Shown: piece by piece, positions 43,514-51,342 of the stretch
How positions within the stretch are numbered: the stretch's first letter is position 1
How the letters are laid out: the number at the start of each line of letters is the position of its first letter
Assembly (NCBI RefSeq): GCF_900094595.1
Contig: NZ_FMAD01000011.1
Coordinates: 62,001-126,000 of the forward strand
DNA from: Cupriavidus alkaliphilus
GTDB lineage: Bacteria > Pseudomonadota > Gammaproteobacteria > Burkholderiales > Burkholderiaceae
Direction of reading: 5' to 3'
DNA length: 64,000 nucleotides
Notes under the pieces: model-generated
What the model was told of the DNA's origin: nothing
What the model saw: only the letters and a program-made list of their open reading frames with translations
Database searches by the model: none
Made by a program: the position numbers and the translations under genes

Positions 43514-45487
43514 TCAGTCAGGCTGGCGCAGCCGCGCGATGGTGCCGAACAGGGTCTCCAGCTCCACCGGCTTGACCAGGTGCGCATCGAAGCCGGCGGC
43601 CTCGGTATGCTGCCGGTCCGCCGGCTGGCCGAAGCCGGTCAGCGCGACAAAGCGGGTCGATTCGGTGCCCGCCACGCCGCGCATGGCGCGCACCACCTCG
43701 AAGCCGTCCATGCCCGGCATGGCCAGGTCGATCAGCGCAATATGCGGACGGCAGCGCGGCGCCACGTGCAGGGCTTCGGAGCCGTCGTAGGCGATGGTCA
43801 CCTCATGGCCGCACATTTCGAGCAGCATCGCCAGGCTGTCGGCGGCGTCGCGGTTGTCGTCGACCAGCAGGATGCGCTGCACCTGCAGGTCGGTATTGGC
43901 CTGGCCGGTGGCGGGCATGCCGGCGCCGTGCGCATCGTCGGGCTGGCGCGCGGCCGGCAGCGGCAGCCGTAGCGTGAAGGTGCTGCCCAGCCCCGGCCCG
44001 GCGCTGGTGGCCGCGATGGTGCCGCCATGCAGTTCTACCAGCGAGCGGCACAGCGACAGGCCGATGCCCAGTCCGCCTTGCACATCGGTGCCCGGCCGGC
44101 TTTCCTGCACGAACAACTGGAAGATGTCCTCGAGCGCGTGCGGCGAGATGCCGCGGCCCTGGTCGGTCACGCGCAGCTCCAGGGTACGTTTCTGCACCGC
44201 CGTGGCTATCGTCACCACCGTGCCCGCCGGTGAAAACTTCGACGCATTGAGCACCAGGTTCTGCAGCACCTGCACCAGCCGGGTCTTGTCGGCATCCAGG
44301 CGGATCGCGCCGGGCGCGCCCTGCACGTCTACGCGCTGCGACTTGGCATCGAGCGCCGGGCGCGCGCCCTCGATCGCCAGGCCGATGATCTCGTCGAGTT
44401 CCACCGGTCCGGTGCGCAGCTCGATCCGGCCGGAGGTGATGCGTCCGATATCGAGCAGGTCGTCGACGAGCCGGCTCAGGTGCGTCACCTGGCGCTCGAT
44501 CAGGGCCAGGCTCTGGTTGGCCAGCGCGCCGTCGCCCGGGGCGAGCCGCATCGCGGTCAGCGCGCTGCGCACCGGCGCCAGCGGATTGCGCAGCTCATGC
44601 GAAAGCGTGGCCAGAAATTCATTCAGGCGCTGGCTCGAGCGTTCCAGCTCTTCGCGGCGGCGGCGTTCGCTCATGTCGCGCGTCACCTTGGCAAAGCCGC
44701 GCAGCGCGCGCGAATCGTCGTAGACGGCGGTCAGCGTGACATTGGCCCAGAACAGCGAGCCGTCCTTGCGCACGCGCCAGCCCTCGTCCTCGATGCGTCC
44801 GGCGCGCCGGGCCAGGTCCAGGTGCCGCGCCGGCTTGCCGGCGGCGACGTCCTCCTGCGGATAGAACAGCGAGAAATGGCGGCCGATGATTTCATCGCGG
44901 CGGTAGCCCTTGATATAGGACGCGCCCGAGTTCCAGCTGACGATATGGCCGCCGGGATCGAGCATGAAGATCGCATAATCCTTGACCCCTTCGACCAGGA
45001 GGCGCAGCGATTCCTCGCTCTGGCGCAGCGCCTCGGCGGCGCGGCGCTGCTCGGTCAGGTCACGCGTGACCTTGCCGAAGCCGATCAGCCGGCCCTCGGG
45101 GTCGCGCAGCGCGGTGATGACGACGTTGGCCCAGAAGCGGCTGCCGTCCTTGCGCACGCGCCAGCCCTCGTCCTCGAAGCGGCCCAGTTCGGCGGCCGCC
45201 TTCAGCTCGGCGTCGGGCCAGCGCCGGGCCACGGCGTCGGGCGTATAGAAGTGCGAGAAATGCTTGCCCAGGATCTCCTCGCGCCGGTATCCCTTGATGC
45301 GGGCCGCGCCCTTGTTCCAGCTGGAGACATGGCCACCCACGTCGAGCGTGAAGATGGCGTAGTCCTGCACGGCTTCCACCAGCGTCCGGTAAGGGGTATC
45401 CGCCGCGTTCGGATGGTCGGGGCCGCCGGCCTCGGGGCTGCTGGCGTTGCCGGCAAGGGGTTGTGGATCGTCGGGGCGTCTTGTCAT
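43514..45487 (-). CDS. Hybrid histidine kinase with two PAS domains
   Basis: 657 residues, no membrane helix, so a cytoplasmic sensor. PAS1 lies at about residues 30-150 and PAS2 at 155-280. The two are near copies (YAIFTLDVGGHVSSWNKGA and YAIFMLDPGGHIVSWNSGA; both have DEGWRVRKDGS and end in KVTRD). Then comes HisKA with H297 in TLSHELRNPL, the HATPase (QNLVLNASKFSPAG; GGLGIGLSL), and a C-terminal receiver with D587 in LIDLAMPGMDGFE. No separate response regulator is adjacent. It faces an FNR-type operon. The ribosome site before ATG 45487 is weak. Confidence 0.92.
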   Translation of the reverse strand: MTRRPDDPQPLAGNASSPEAGGPDHPNAADTPYRTLVEAVQDYAIFTLDVGGHVSSWNKGAARIKGYRREEILGKHFSHFYTPDAVARRWPDAELKAAAELGRFEDEGWRVRKDGSRFWANVVITALRDPEGRLIGFGKVTRDLTEQRRAAEALRQSEESLRLLVEGVKDYAIFMLDPGGHIVSWNSGASYIKGYRRDEIIGRHFSLFYPQEDVAAGKPARHLDLARRAGRIEDEGWRVRKDGSLFWANVTLTAVYDDSRALRGFAKVTRDMSERRRREELERSSQRLNEFLATLSHELRNPLAPVRSALTAMRLAPGDGALANQSLALIERQVTHLSRLVDDLLDIGRITSGRIELRTGPVELDEIIGLAIEGARPALDAKSQRVDVQGAPGAIRLDADKTRLVQVLQNLVLNASKFSPAGTVVTIATAVQKRTLELRVTDQGRGISPHALEDIFQLFVQESRPGTDVQGGLGIGLSLCRSLVELHGGTIAATSAGPGLGSTFTLRLPLPAARQPDDAHGAGMPATGQANTDLQVQRILLVDDNRDAADSLAMLLEMCGHEVTIAYDGSEALHVAPRCRPHIALIDLAMPGMDGFEVVRAMRGVAGTESTRFVALTGFGQPADRQHTEAAGFDAHLVKPVELETLFGTIARLRQPD

Positions 45488-45735
45488 GGGATGGGTTGGG
45501 CGAAGTGCCGGCGCTGCCGGCGCATCCGATCCTGATGGTGGGGTAAGGATACGCCTGCTTGCGCTTCGTTGGCACCGTCCCGCGCGGTCATGTGCAGCAC
45601 GGACGTCCCGGGGGCCCACGCGCGGCAAGGTCGGACGCTTCCATGCCCAGAATCGGAATGTACGGATTGTCTGGTGAGGGCTGCTCCATAGAATTGACGC
45701 ACGAGGTTCTCAAGGTTTCACAGCCCACAGTGCCG

Positions 45736-46539
45736 ATGACACAGTCCGATGATCGCCAGCCGCAGCGCGAAGCCATGCCATGCAGCACGTGTTGCCAGAT
45801 GGCCGGCGCCTGCCCGGACTGCGCGCCGGCCGGCCAGGCACGCGGCGCGCCAGGCGTCGAAGCGGCGCAACGCATGGTGCGCCTGCGCAAGGGCGAATTC
45901 CTGTACCTGCTGGGAGACCCGGTGACCTCGGTCTATGCCATTCGTGTCGGCACCATCAAGACCCATGTCACCACCGAAGACGGGCGCACCCAGGTGGTCG
46001 CCTTCCACTTTCCCGGCGACATGGTGGGACTGGACAGCCTGGCGCGTCCGCACTATGCGTCGTACGCCACCGCGCTGGAAGACACCAAGCTGTGCCTGTT
46101 CACCGTGGACGCGCTGCGCCTGGCCGCGACCACGCTGGCGCCGCTCGGGCGGCAGCTGCTGCTGGCGCTGGACGGCCAGCTGCAGCGCGCGCGGGCGGTA
46201 CAGACCATGCTGGCGCTGATGACGGCCGAAGAACGGCTGGTGACGTTCCTGCTGTGGCTGGCGGACGGCTTCGCGCTGCGCGGATTTTCCTCGTCGGCCT
46301 TTGTACTGCGCATGAGCCGCGAGGAAATCGGGAGCTATATCGGCCTGACGCTGGAAACGGTGAGCCGTCAGTTCTCGCGGCTGGCCGATGGCGGCTTGAT
46401 CACGGTACGGCACCGCACCATCACACTGCTCGACAAGCCCGCGCTGCGGGCCATTGCCGCCCGCCCGATGATCCTCGCCCACGCACCCGCGCCGCGCTTG
46501 CGCATGGCGGGCGGCGCGTCCGCACCGGCAAAAGAATGA
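45736..46539 (+). CDS. FNR-type oxygen-sensing regulator
   Basis: 267 residues from ATG 45736 (ribosome site weak; ATG 45775 would still keep the cysteines). N-terminal cysteines C16, C19, C20, C26 and C29 (CSTCCQMAGACPDC) and central C120 match the FNR set C20, C23, C29 and C122 that holds an oxygen-labile 4Fe-4S cluster. A cyclic-nucleotide-type barrel follows. The DNA-reading helix GLTLETVSRQFSRL keeps E207, S210 and R211 (FNR E209, S212, R213), so it should read TTGAT-N4-ATCAA sites. It is followed after 1 nt by a FlhD-like gene. Confidence 0.9.
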   Translation: MTQSDDRQPQREAMPCSTCCQMAGACPDCAPAGQARGAPGVEAAQRMVRLRKGEFLYLLGDPVTSVYAIRVGTIKTHVTTEDGRTQVVAFHFPGDMVGLDSLARPHYASYATALEDTKLCLFTVDALRLAATTLAPLGRQLLLALDGQLQRARAVQTMLALMTAEERLVTFLLWLADGFALRGFSSSAFVLRMSREEIGSYIGLTLETVSRQFSRLADGGLITVRHRTITLLDKPALRAIAARPMILAHAPAPRLRMAGGASAPAKE

Positions 46540-46540
46540 C

Positions 46541-46894
46541 ATGGAACAGGACAGGCCCTCTTGCGCAAGCGTGCCGGACACGCAACAGGAAACGGACACC
46601 GACGGCCAGCGCCAGCTCGAGGCGCTGAATCTGTCCTACCTGCTGGTGGTACAGCGGCTGATGCGCGAGAACGAGGCCGAGGCGCTGTTCCGGCTCGGCC
46701 TCGGGCGCGAGATGGGCCGCCTGCTGGCATCGCTGACGCCGACGCAGATCATCGCGCTGGCGCGGTCCAGCCTGATGCGGTACCGCTTCCGGCTGGATGA
46801 CGGCCTGCTGGTGGCCGCGCTGACCGGGGCCGAGCCGCTGCACGCCTTGCACGGCATGCATGCCGCGATCGTGATGGCATCACGGCGGGATTGA
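46541..46894 (+). CDS. FlhD-like transcription regulator
   Basis: 117 residues. The core LNLSYLLVVQRLMRENEAEALFRLG, then EMGRLLASLTPTQIIALA and FRLDD, matches the flagellar activator subunit FlhD (116-119 residues) along its length. The cysteine that bridges the E. coli FlhD dimer (in LVCHFRF) is not present here (LMRYRFRL). FlhD needs FlhC to bind DNA, and no FlhC-like gene is in the window; the next gene has no FlhC zinc cysteines. It is translated just after the FNR-type gene (1-nt gap). Confidence 0.75.
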   Translation: MEQDRPSCASVPDTQQETDTDGQRQLEALNLSYLLVVQRLMRENEAEALFRLGLGREMGRLLASLTPTQIIALARSSLMRYRFRLDDGLLVAALTGAEPLHALHGMHAAIVMASRRD

Positions 46895-46921
46895 GACATG
46901 ACTTCTGGAATCGGAGGGTAT

Positions 46922-47755
46922 ATGACGGGCAATGCGATGACGCATGTCGAGCTGAAGCGGATGACCATGGCCGCCGACCGCCGCGGCGGCTGGCCGCCCG
47001 CGGTCGACCGCACCGAAATCGCCGGCACGCTGCAGATGCAGGACATCGTCCAGGCCCTTGGCGCCGAGGCCGCCGAGCAGCGCTGCATCGAAGCCGGCCT
47101 GGAAACGCTGGCCATGGCCGGGCGCCCGCCCGTCCGGGCGGTGGTCTCGGTGGGCCACGGCCGGCAGCCGGCGCTGGACTTCTATGTCGATGCGGATATC
47201 AAGACGTGCTGCGCGCTGGACCGCACCCTGCAGCAGGCCATCGCCAGCCGCTTCACCAGCGTGCTGCCGCCAGGGCTGTCGGTGTCGGTGCTGCCGCTGG
47301 AGGTCTATGCGCGCGAATGCGCCGGGCAGGACCCCGGGCCCGGGGCGCAGGCCTGGGGCGCGTGCGCGCGTGAGCTGCTGGCCGGCGGCGAGATGCAGCA
47401 GCGGCTCGCGGTCGTATGCGCCTATCTGTCGGTGCTGCAGGACGCGCAGGGACTTGCCGAGCGGCTCGGCTACCTGCAGCAGAACCTGCTCGACCAGGGC
47501 CAGGAGGCGCTGTCCTGGCGCCTGCGGCGGCACCGCAGCGTCGAGGGACGCACGCTGGCGCAGTCGCTGGAAGGGCTGGCCCGCGCCGCGGACGGGGCGC
47601 TGTATGAGTTCGGCACCCGTTACAGCCGGGAGCGGGCCAGCTACCAGATCGAACAGATGCAGCAGGTGCACGACCAGATCGCCCGCTTTCGGGACAGCTG
47701 CCGGCTGGCGCCGCCGCAGTCCTGCCCCCGGCACGCCGCGGGCACGGCGGGCTGA
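46922..47755 (+). CDS. Unknown protein in the FNR-FlhD-like operon
   Basis: 277 residues from ATG 46922, which has GGAGGG 4-5 nt upstream; ATG 46898 lacks this. The N-terminal 130 residues appear alpha/beta (VRAVVSVGHGRQPALDFYVDADI; LSVSVLPLEVYAREC). The C-terminal 140 are helical and Gln/Glu/Arg-rich (LQQNLLDQGQEALSWRLRRH; YQIEQMQQVHDQIARFRDSC), possibly coiled coil. No family recognised. It overlaps neither neighbour and ends 12 nt from convergent gabD. Confidence 0.6.
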   Translation: MTGNAMTHVELKRMTMAADRRGGWPPAVDRTEIAGTLQMQDIVQALGAEAAEQRCIEAGLETLAMAGRPPVRAVVSVGHGRQPALDFYVDADIKTCCALDRTLQQAIASRFTSVLPPGLSVSVLPLEVYARECAGQDPGPGAQAWGACARELLAGGEMQQRLAVVCAYLSVLQDAQGLAERLGYLQQNLLDQGQEALSWRLRRHRSVEGRTLAQSLEGLARAADGALYEFGTRYSRERASYQIEQMQQVHDQIARFRDSCRLAPPQSCPRHAAGTAG

Positions 47756-47767
47756 GGGCGCGCCGGG

Positions 47768-49216
47768 TCAGATGCCGGCCATGCAGGTGTACTTGATCAC
47801 CAGGTAGTCGTCGATGCCGTAATGCGAGCCCTCGCGGCCCACGCCCGATTGCTTGACGCCCCCGAACGGCGCCACCTCGTTCGAGATCAGGCCCGTGTTG
47901 ACGCCGACCATGCCGTATTCCAGCCGTTCCGAGACGCGCCAGACCCGGCCCAGGTCGCGCGCATAGAAGTAGCTGGCCAGGCCGAACTCGGTGTCGTTGG
48001 CCATGGCGACCACGTCGTCCTCGGTGTCGAAGCGGAACAGCGGCGCGAGCGGGCCGAAGGTTTCCTCGCGCGCGACCAGCATGCCGGGCGCGACGTCGGC
48101 CAGCACCGTCGGCTGGAAGAAGGAGTGCCCGAGCGCATGGCGCTGGCCGCCCTGCAGCAGGCGCGCGCCCTTGCCGAGCGCGTCGGCGATATGCTCCTCG
48201 ACCTTGGCCACGGCCTTGTCGTCGATCAGCGGGCCGATGCGCACGCCGTCGTCCATGCCGTTGCCCACCTTCAGCGCCGCCACCGCGGCCACCAGCTTCT
48301 GCGCAAACGCCTCATACACGCCGGACTGCACGTAGATGCGGTTGGCGCAGACGCAGGTCTGACCGGCATTGCGGTACTTGGAAACGATCGCGCCTTCGAC
48401 GGCGGCGTCGAGGTCGGCATCGTCGAACACGATAAAGGGCGCGTTGCCGCCCAGTTCCATCGACACCTTCTTGATGGTGGCGGCGGTCTGCGCCATCAGC
48501 ACGCGCCCGACTTCGGTCGAGCCGGTGAAGGTCAGCTTGCGCACCAGCGCATTGCTGCTCATCTCGCCGCCGATCGCGCTGGCCGAGCCGGTCACCACCG
48601 ACAGCACGCCGGCGGGGATGCCGGCACGCTCGGCCAGGGCCACCAGCGCCAACGCCGTCAGCGGCGTCTGCGAGGCGGGTTTGACCACCATGGTGCAGCC
48701 GACCGCCAGCGCCGGGCCGGCCTTGCGGGTGATCATGGCGGCGGGGAAGTTCCACGGCGTGATCGCGGCACAGACCCCCACCGGTTCCTTGGTCACCACG
48801 ATGCGCTGGTTGCTGACCGGGGCGGGAATGGTATCGCCATAGACCCGCTTGCCTTCCTCGGCAAACCATTCGATGAACGAGGCCGCATAGGCGATCTCGC
48901 CACGCGCCTCGGCGATCGGCTTGCCTTGCTCCGCGGTCATGATGCGGGCCAGGTCCTCCTGGTTCGCCATGATCAGCTCGAACCATTTGCGCAGCAGCGC
49001 CGAGCGCTCCTTGGCGGTGCGGGCGCGCCACGCCGGCAGCGCGCGATTGGCGGCTTCGATGGCCTGGCGCGTCTCTTCGGCGCCCAGCTGCGGCACCTGG
49101 CCGACGCGCTCGCCGGTGGCGGGGTTGGTCACGTCGATGCGGCGCTCGCCATCGATCCAGCGGCCGTCAATCAAGCACTGCTGCCGCAGCAGCGAGGAAT
49201 CCTGGAGGTTCAGCAT
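47768..49216 (-). CDS. gabD: Succinate-semialdehyde dehydrogenase
   Basis: 482 residues, aldehyde dehydrogenase superfamily, GabD branch. ITPWNFPAAMITRK binds cofactor, E254 (ELGGNAP) is the general base and C288 (GQTCVCANR) the nucleophile; the C-V-C pair and these exact positions match E. coli GabD. It oxidises succinate semialdehyde to succinate with NAD(P)+, the last step of 4-aminobutyrate use. No gabT or gabP is nearby, so it may serve another semialdehyde route. GAG is the only ribosome-site trace before ATG 49216. Confidence 0.9.
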   Translation of the reverse strand: MLNLQDSSLLRQQCLIDGRWIDGERRIDVTNPATGERVGQVPQLGAEETRQAIEAANRALPAWRARTAKERSALLRKWFELIMANQEDLARIMTAEQGKPIAEARGEIAYAASFIEWFAEEGKRVYGDTIPAPVSNQRIVVTKEPVGVCAAITPWNFPAAMITRKAGPALAVGCTMVVKPASQTPLTALALVALAERAGIPAGVLSVVTGSASAIGGEMSSNALVRKLTFTGSTEVGRVLMAQTAATIKKVSMELGGNAPFIVFDDADLDAAVEGAIVSKYRNAGQTCVCANRIYVQSGVYEAFAQKLVAAVAALKVGNGMDDGVRIGPLIDDKAVAKVEEHIADALGKGARLLQGGQRHALGHSFFQPTVLADVAPGMLVAREETFGPLAPLFRFDTEDDVVAMANDTEFGLASYFYARDLGRVWRVSERLEYGMVGVNTGLISNEVAPFGGVKQSGVGREGSHYGIDDYLVIKYTCMAGI

Positions 49217-49288
49217 GGTTGTCTCGGTGTATGCCGGCAGTGGCGCCGGGTCTTTGTCGTTGGGCCGGAGACAACGATTGTAATCCCG

Positions 49289-49501
49289 CTACCCGGGGGT
49301 GGCCCCGGACGGTGCCCGGGCGGGCGGCGCCTCGATGCCCCAGTCGCCGTATTCGAGCCAGTCGTCGCCAAGCAGCTCGACGGGGTGCTGGGTGCGGCTG
49401 GAGCCGTTGCCGCAGCGCATCGAGTCGACCGGGCAGTATTGGTCGCAGCCCCAGCAGACGCGCTCGGGATGGCTGGGATGGATGGGAAATTTCTTGGCCA
49501 T
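49289..49501 (-). CDS. DUF3079-type small cysteine-rich protein
   Basis: 70 residues from the ATG that gives MAKKFPIHPSHPERVCWGCD, the usual start of this family; an ATG three codons earlier is possible. Cysteines in CWGCDQYCPVDSMRCGNG suggest a metal site. The rest is acidic, with QHPVELLGDDWLEYGDWG. Function unknown in the family. It lies between gabD and another small zinc-ribbon-like protein, both on the same strand. Confidence 0.7.
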   Translation of the reverse strand: MAKKFPIHPSHPERVCWGCDQYCPVDSMRCGNGSSRTQHPVELLGDDWLEYGDWGIEAPPARAPSGATPG

Positions 49502-49553
49502 GATGGCCATTATCTCGACGCTTCCGGATACCGGACTTGTGCGCGATCAAGGC

Positions 49554-49586
49554 GGCACCAACAAGGCACCAACATGGCGCCAACAG
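49554..49586. repeat. Three 11-bp direct repeats
   Basis: GGCACCAACAA, GGCACCAACAT and GGCGCCAACAG follow without gaps, about 53-85 nt upstream of the DUF3079-type start and ending 15 nt from the stop of the next gene. The period is one DNA turn. Confidence 0.7.
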
Positions 49587-49600
49587 CGGCGTAGCGCCGC

Positions 49601-49816
49601 TCAACGCCAGCCGTCGGCGTCGAGGCGCGTCCAGCGGTCCGGCGCTTCACCGTCGTCGGCTGCAAGCAATAGTGTCTCGCCGCAGTGGCCGCAGCGGTAC
49701 ACAAACGCATTCTGTCCGCTCGCCATGCGCAGCGTCGCCGATATCGCCAGCCGCGGATGCGGCGGCACATGGCCGGGGCGGTCCAGTTGCGACTCGCACA
49801 GGTCGCATAAAGACAT
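49601..49816 (-). CDS. Small zinc-ribbon-like protein
   Basis: 71 residues, ATG with GGAGG 8 nt upstream. Two CxxC pairs, CDLCESQ at residues 4-10 and YRCGHCGETLLL near 42, form a likely zinc ribbon. No other domain is visible. Function unknown. It lies 99 nt upstream of the DUF3079-type gene, with direct repeats in the gap. Confidence 0.65.
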   Translation of the reverse strand: MSLCDLCESQLDRPGHVPPHPRLAISATLRMASGQNAFVYRCGHCGETLLLAADDGEAPDRWTRLDADGWR

Positions 49817-49923
49817 GGTGTTTTTCCTCCGCGCGAAACGCCGTGCCCGATAATGCTGTGGTGCAGCATTCGCTGTTTCAGTATAGCGGTGCGGCTCCGG
49901 TGCGACAGGTGCGCAAACGCACG

Positions 49924-51135
49924 TTACTCGCCAAGGAACTCGGCCACCACTTCCATGCCTTCAATGTGATCCGCCACCACCTTGGCGATGGTAATCAGCG
50001 GGATCGCGAGCAGCATTCCCCACACGCCCCACAGCCACGTGAACAAGAGCAGCGCCACGAACACCGCCACGGCGTTCATGCGCGCCATGCGGCCGGTCAT
50101 CCACGTGGTGATGACCGAACCGATCAGCGTGGCGATCAGCAGCGAGCCGCCGGCCGCCGCGGCAGCCATCCCCAACGTGCCGAACTGCATGAACGTGACC
50201 ATGCCCAGGCACAGCGCGATCGCCAGCGCGCCGAAGTAGGGCACCAGGTGCAGTGCCGCCGCCGCGATCGACCAGCTGCCGGCATTGTCGACCCCAAGCC
50301 ATTTCAAAAGCAGCCAGGTGCACACGCCCAGGCCGGCGTTGGTCACCAGCAGCATCCCCATGTAGCGGCGGATGGAGCGGTTGACCTCATCCAGCATGTG
50401 CACGCTGATCTTCTTCTCCGAGATGGTGGTGCCCACCATCTTGATGAACTTGCGCTTGAAGGTATCGCCGGCAAGCATCAGGAAATACAGCAGGAACACC
50501 ACCACCACCGCCTGCGCCGCCATGGTGAAGATGCTGACCGAGCCGGCGAGCAGCATGTTGTTGATCTGGCCCGACGACTGCTCCACCACCACCTGCGTGC
50601 CGCGCGCCGGCGGCGGCTGGCCGGTGCCGCTGAGCACGGTGGCGGCGCGGCGTATCTTCTGCCACATCGAGTCGTCGCCGCTGAGCAGCGCGCCGACGGA
50701 CCGCGACAACTTGCTGGCCATCTCCGGCAGGCTGTTGACCATCGACTCGACCTGGCCCTGCAGCAGGTAGGCGCCGCTGAGCAGGGCGGCCAGCAGCGCC
50801 AGCAGTACGATGGTGCTGGCCAGCGAGCGCGCCAGTCCCAGCCGCTGCAGCGCGCACACCAGCGGATCGAGCAGGTAGGCCATCACCACCGCGATCACCA
50901 CCGGCACCAGGAAGTCGCGCGCCACGTGCACGGCGTACAGCGAGAACAGCACCGCCAGCACCATCAGCGCGGTGCTGGCGCGATGCAGCGCGCCGGCGAC
51001 GGCGGCATCGGTCAGCAGCGCGGGCGCTGGCGCGGACGGATCGGCGGCGCCAGCGGCGCGGCCATCGTCGGTCAGTTGTGGGACGGGCTGCGCTGGCGGC
51101 AGCGCCGGGGCGGTGGGATCGGGAACGGTCGACAT
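49924..51135 (-). CDS. AI-2E-family (TqsA/PerM-type) membrane permease
   Basis: 403 residues. A Pro/Ala-rich cytoplasmic start of about 55 residues is followed by paired helices (LMVLAVLFSLYAVHVARDFLVPVVIAVVMAYLLDPLV), a soluble loop with QVESMVNSLPEMASKL, and six further helices. GMLLAIPLITIAKVVADHI is the typical end. The family exports small molecules or Na+(Li+)/H+; substrate not readable. Start: ATG 51135 lacks a clear site, while an in-frame TTG at 51153 has a weak AGG upstream. Confidence 0.82.
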   Translation of the reverse strand: MSTVPDPTAPALPPAQPVPQLTDDGRAAGAADPSAPAPALLTDAAVAGALHRASTALMVLAVLFSLYAVHVARDFLVPVVIAVVMAYLLDPLVCALQRLGLARSLASTIVLLALLAALLSGAYLLQGQVESMVNSLPEMASKLSRSVGALLSGDDSMWQKIRRAATVLSGTGQPPPARGTQVVVEQSSGQINNMLLAGSVSIFTMAAQAVVVVFLLYFLMLAGDTFKRKFIKMVGTTISEKKISVHMLDEVNRSIRRYMGMLLVTNAGLGVCTWLLLKWLGVDNAGSWSIAAAALHLVPYFGALAIALCLGMVTFMQFGTLGMAAAAAGGSLLIATLIGSVITTWMTGRMARMNAVAVFVALLLFTWLWGVWGMLLAIPLITIAKVVADHIEGMEVVAEFLGE

Positions 51136-51280
51136 AGCCGGGCGCTTCGGCAAAAGGCCTGGCGCTACTCTCGAAGATAGCGTCCTGGCAGGCGTTGGAC
51201 TGTCGGACGCCGCCGCCTGCCGCTGTCAGACAAGCGCGGCAGCGCGGCTGCATGCGCCGCCGCATGCGCCCCGTAAACGA

Positions 51281-51321
51281 CACCGCCCGGCGGCCAGCAT
51301 TGCGCTGGCGGCCGGGCGGTG
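51281..51321 (-). terminator. Long stem-loop after the aldehyde dehydrogenase operon
   Basis: CACCGCCCGGCGGCCAGC and GCTGGCGGCCGGGCGGTG pair over 18 bp with one mismatch and a 5-nt loop. It lies 21-61 nt after the aldehyde dehydrogenase stop. Clear structure, no T-run. Confidence 0.65.
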
Positions 51322-51342
51322 CATGACGGGGCCGGGACGCCG

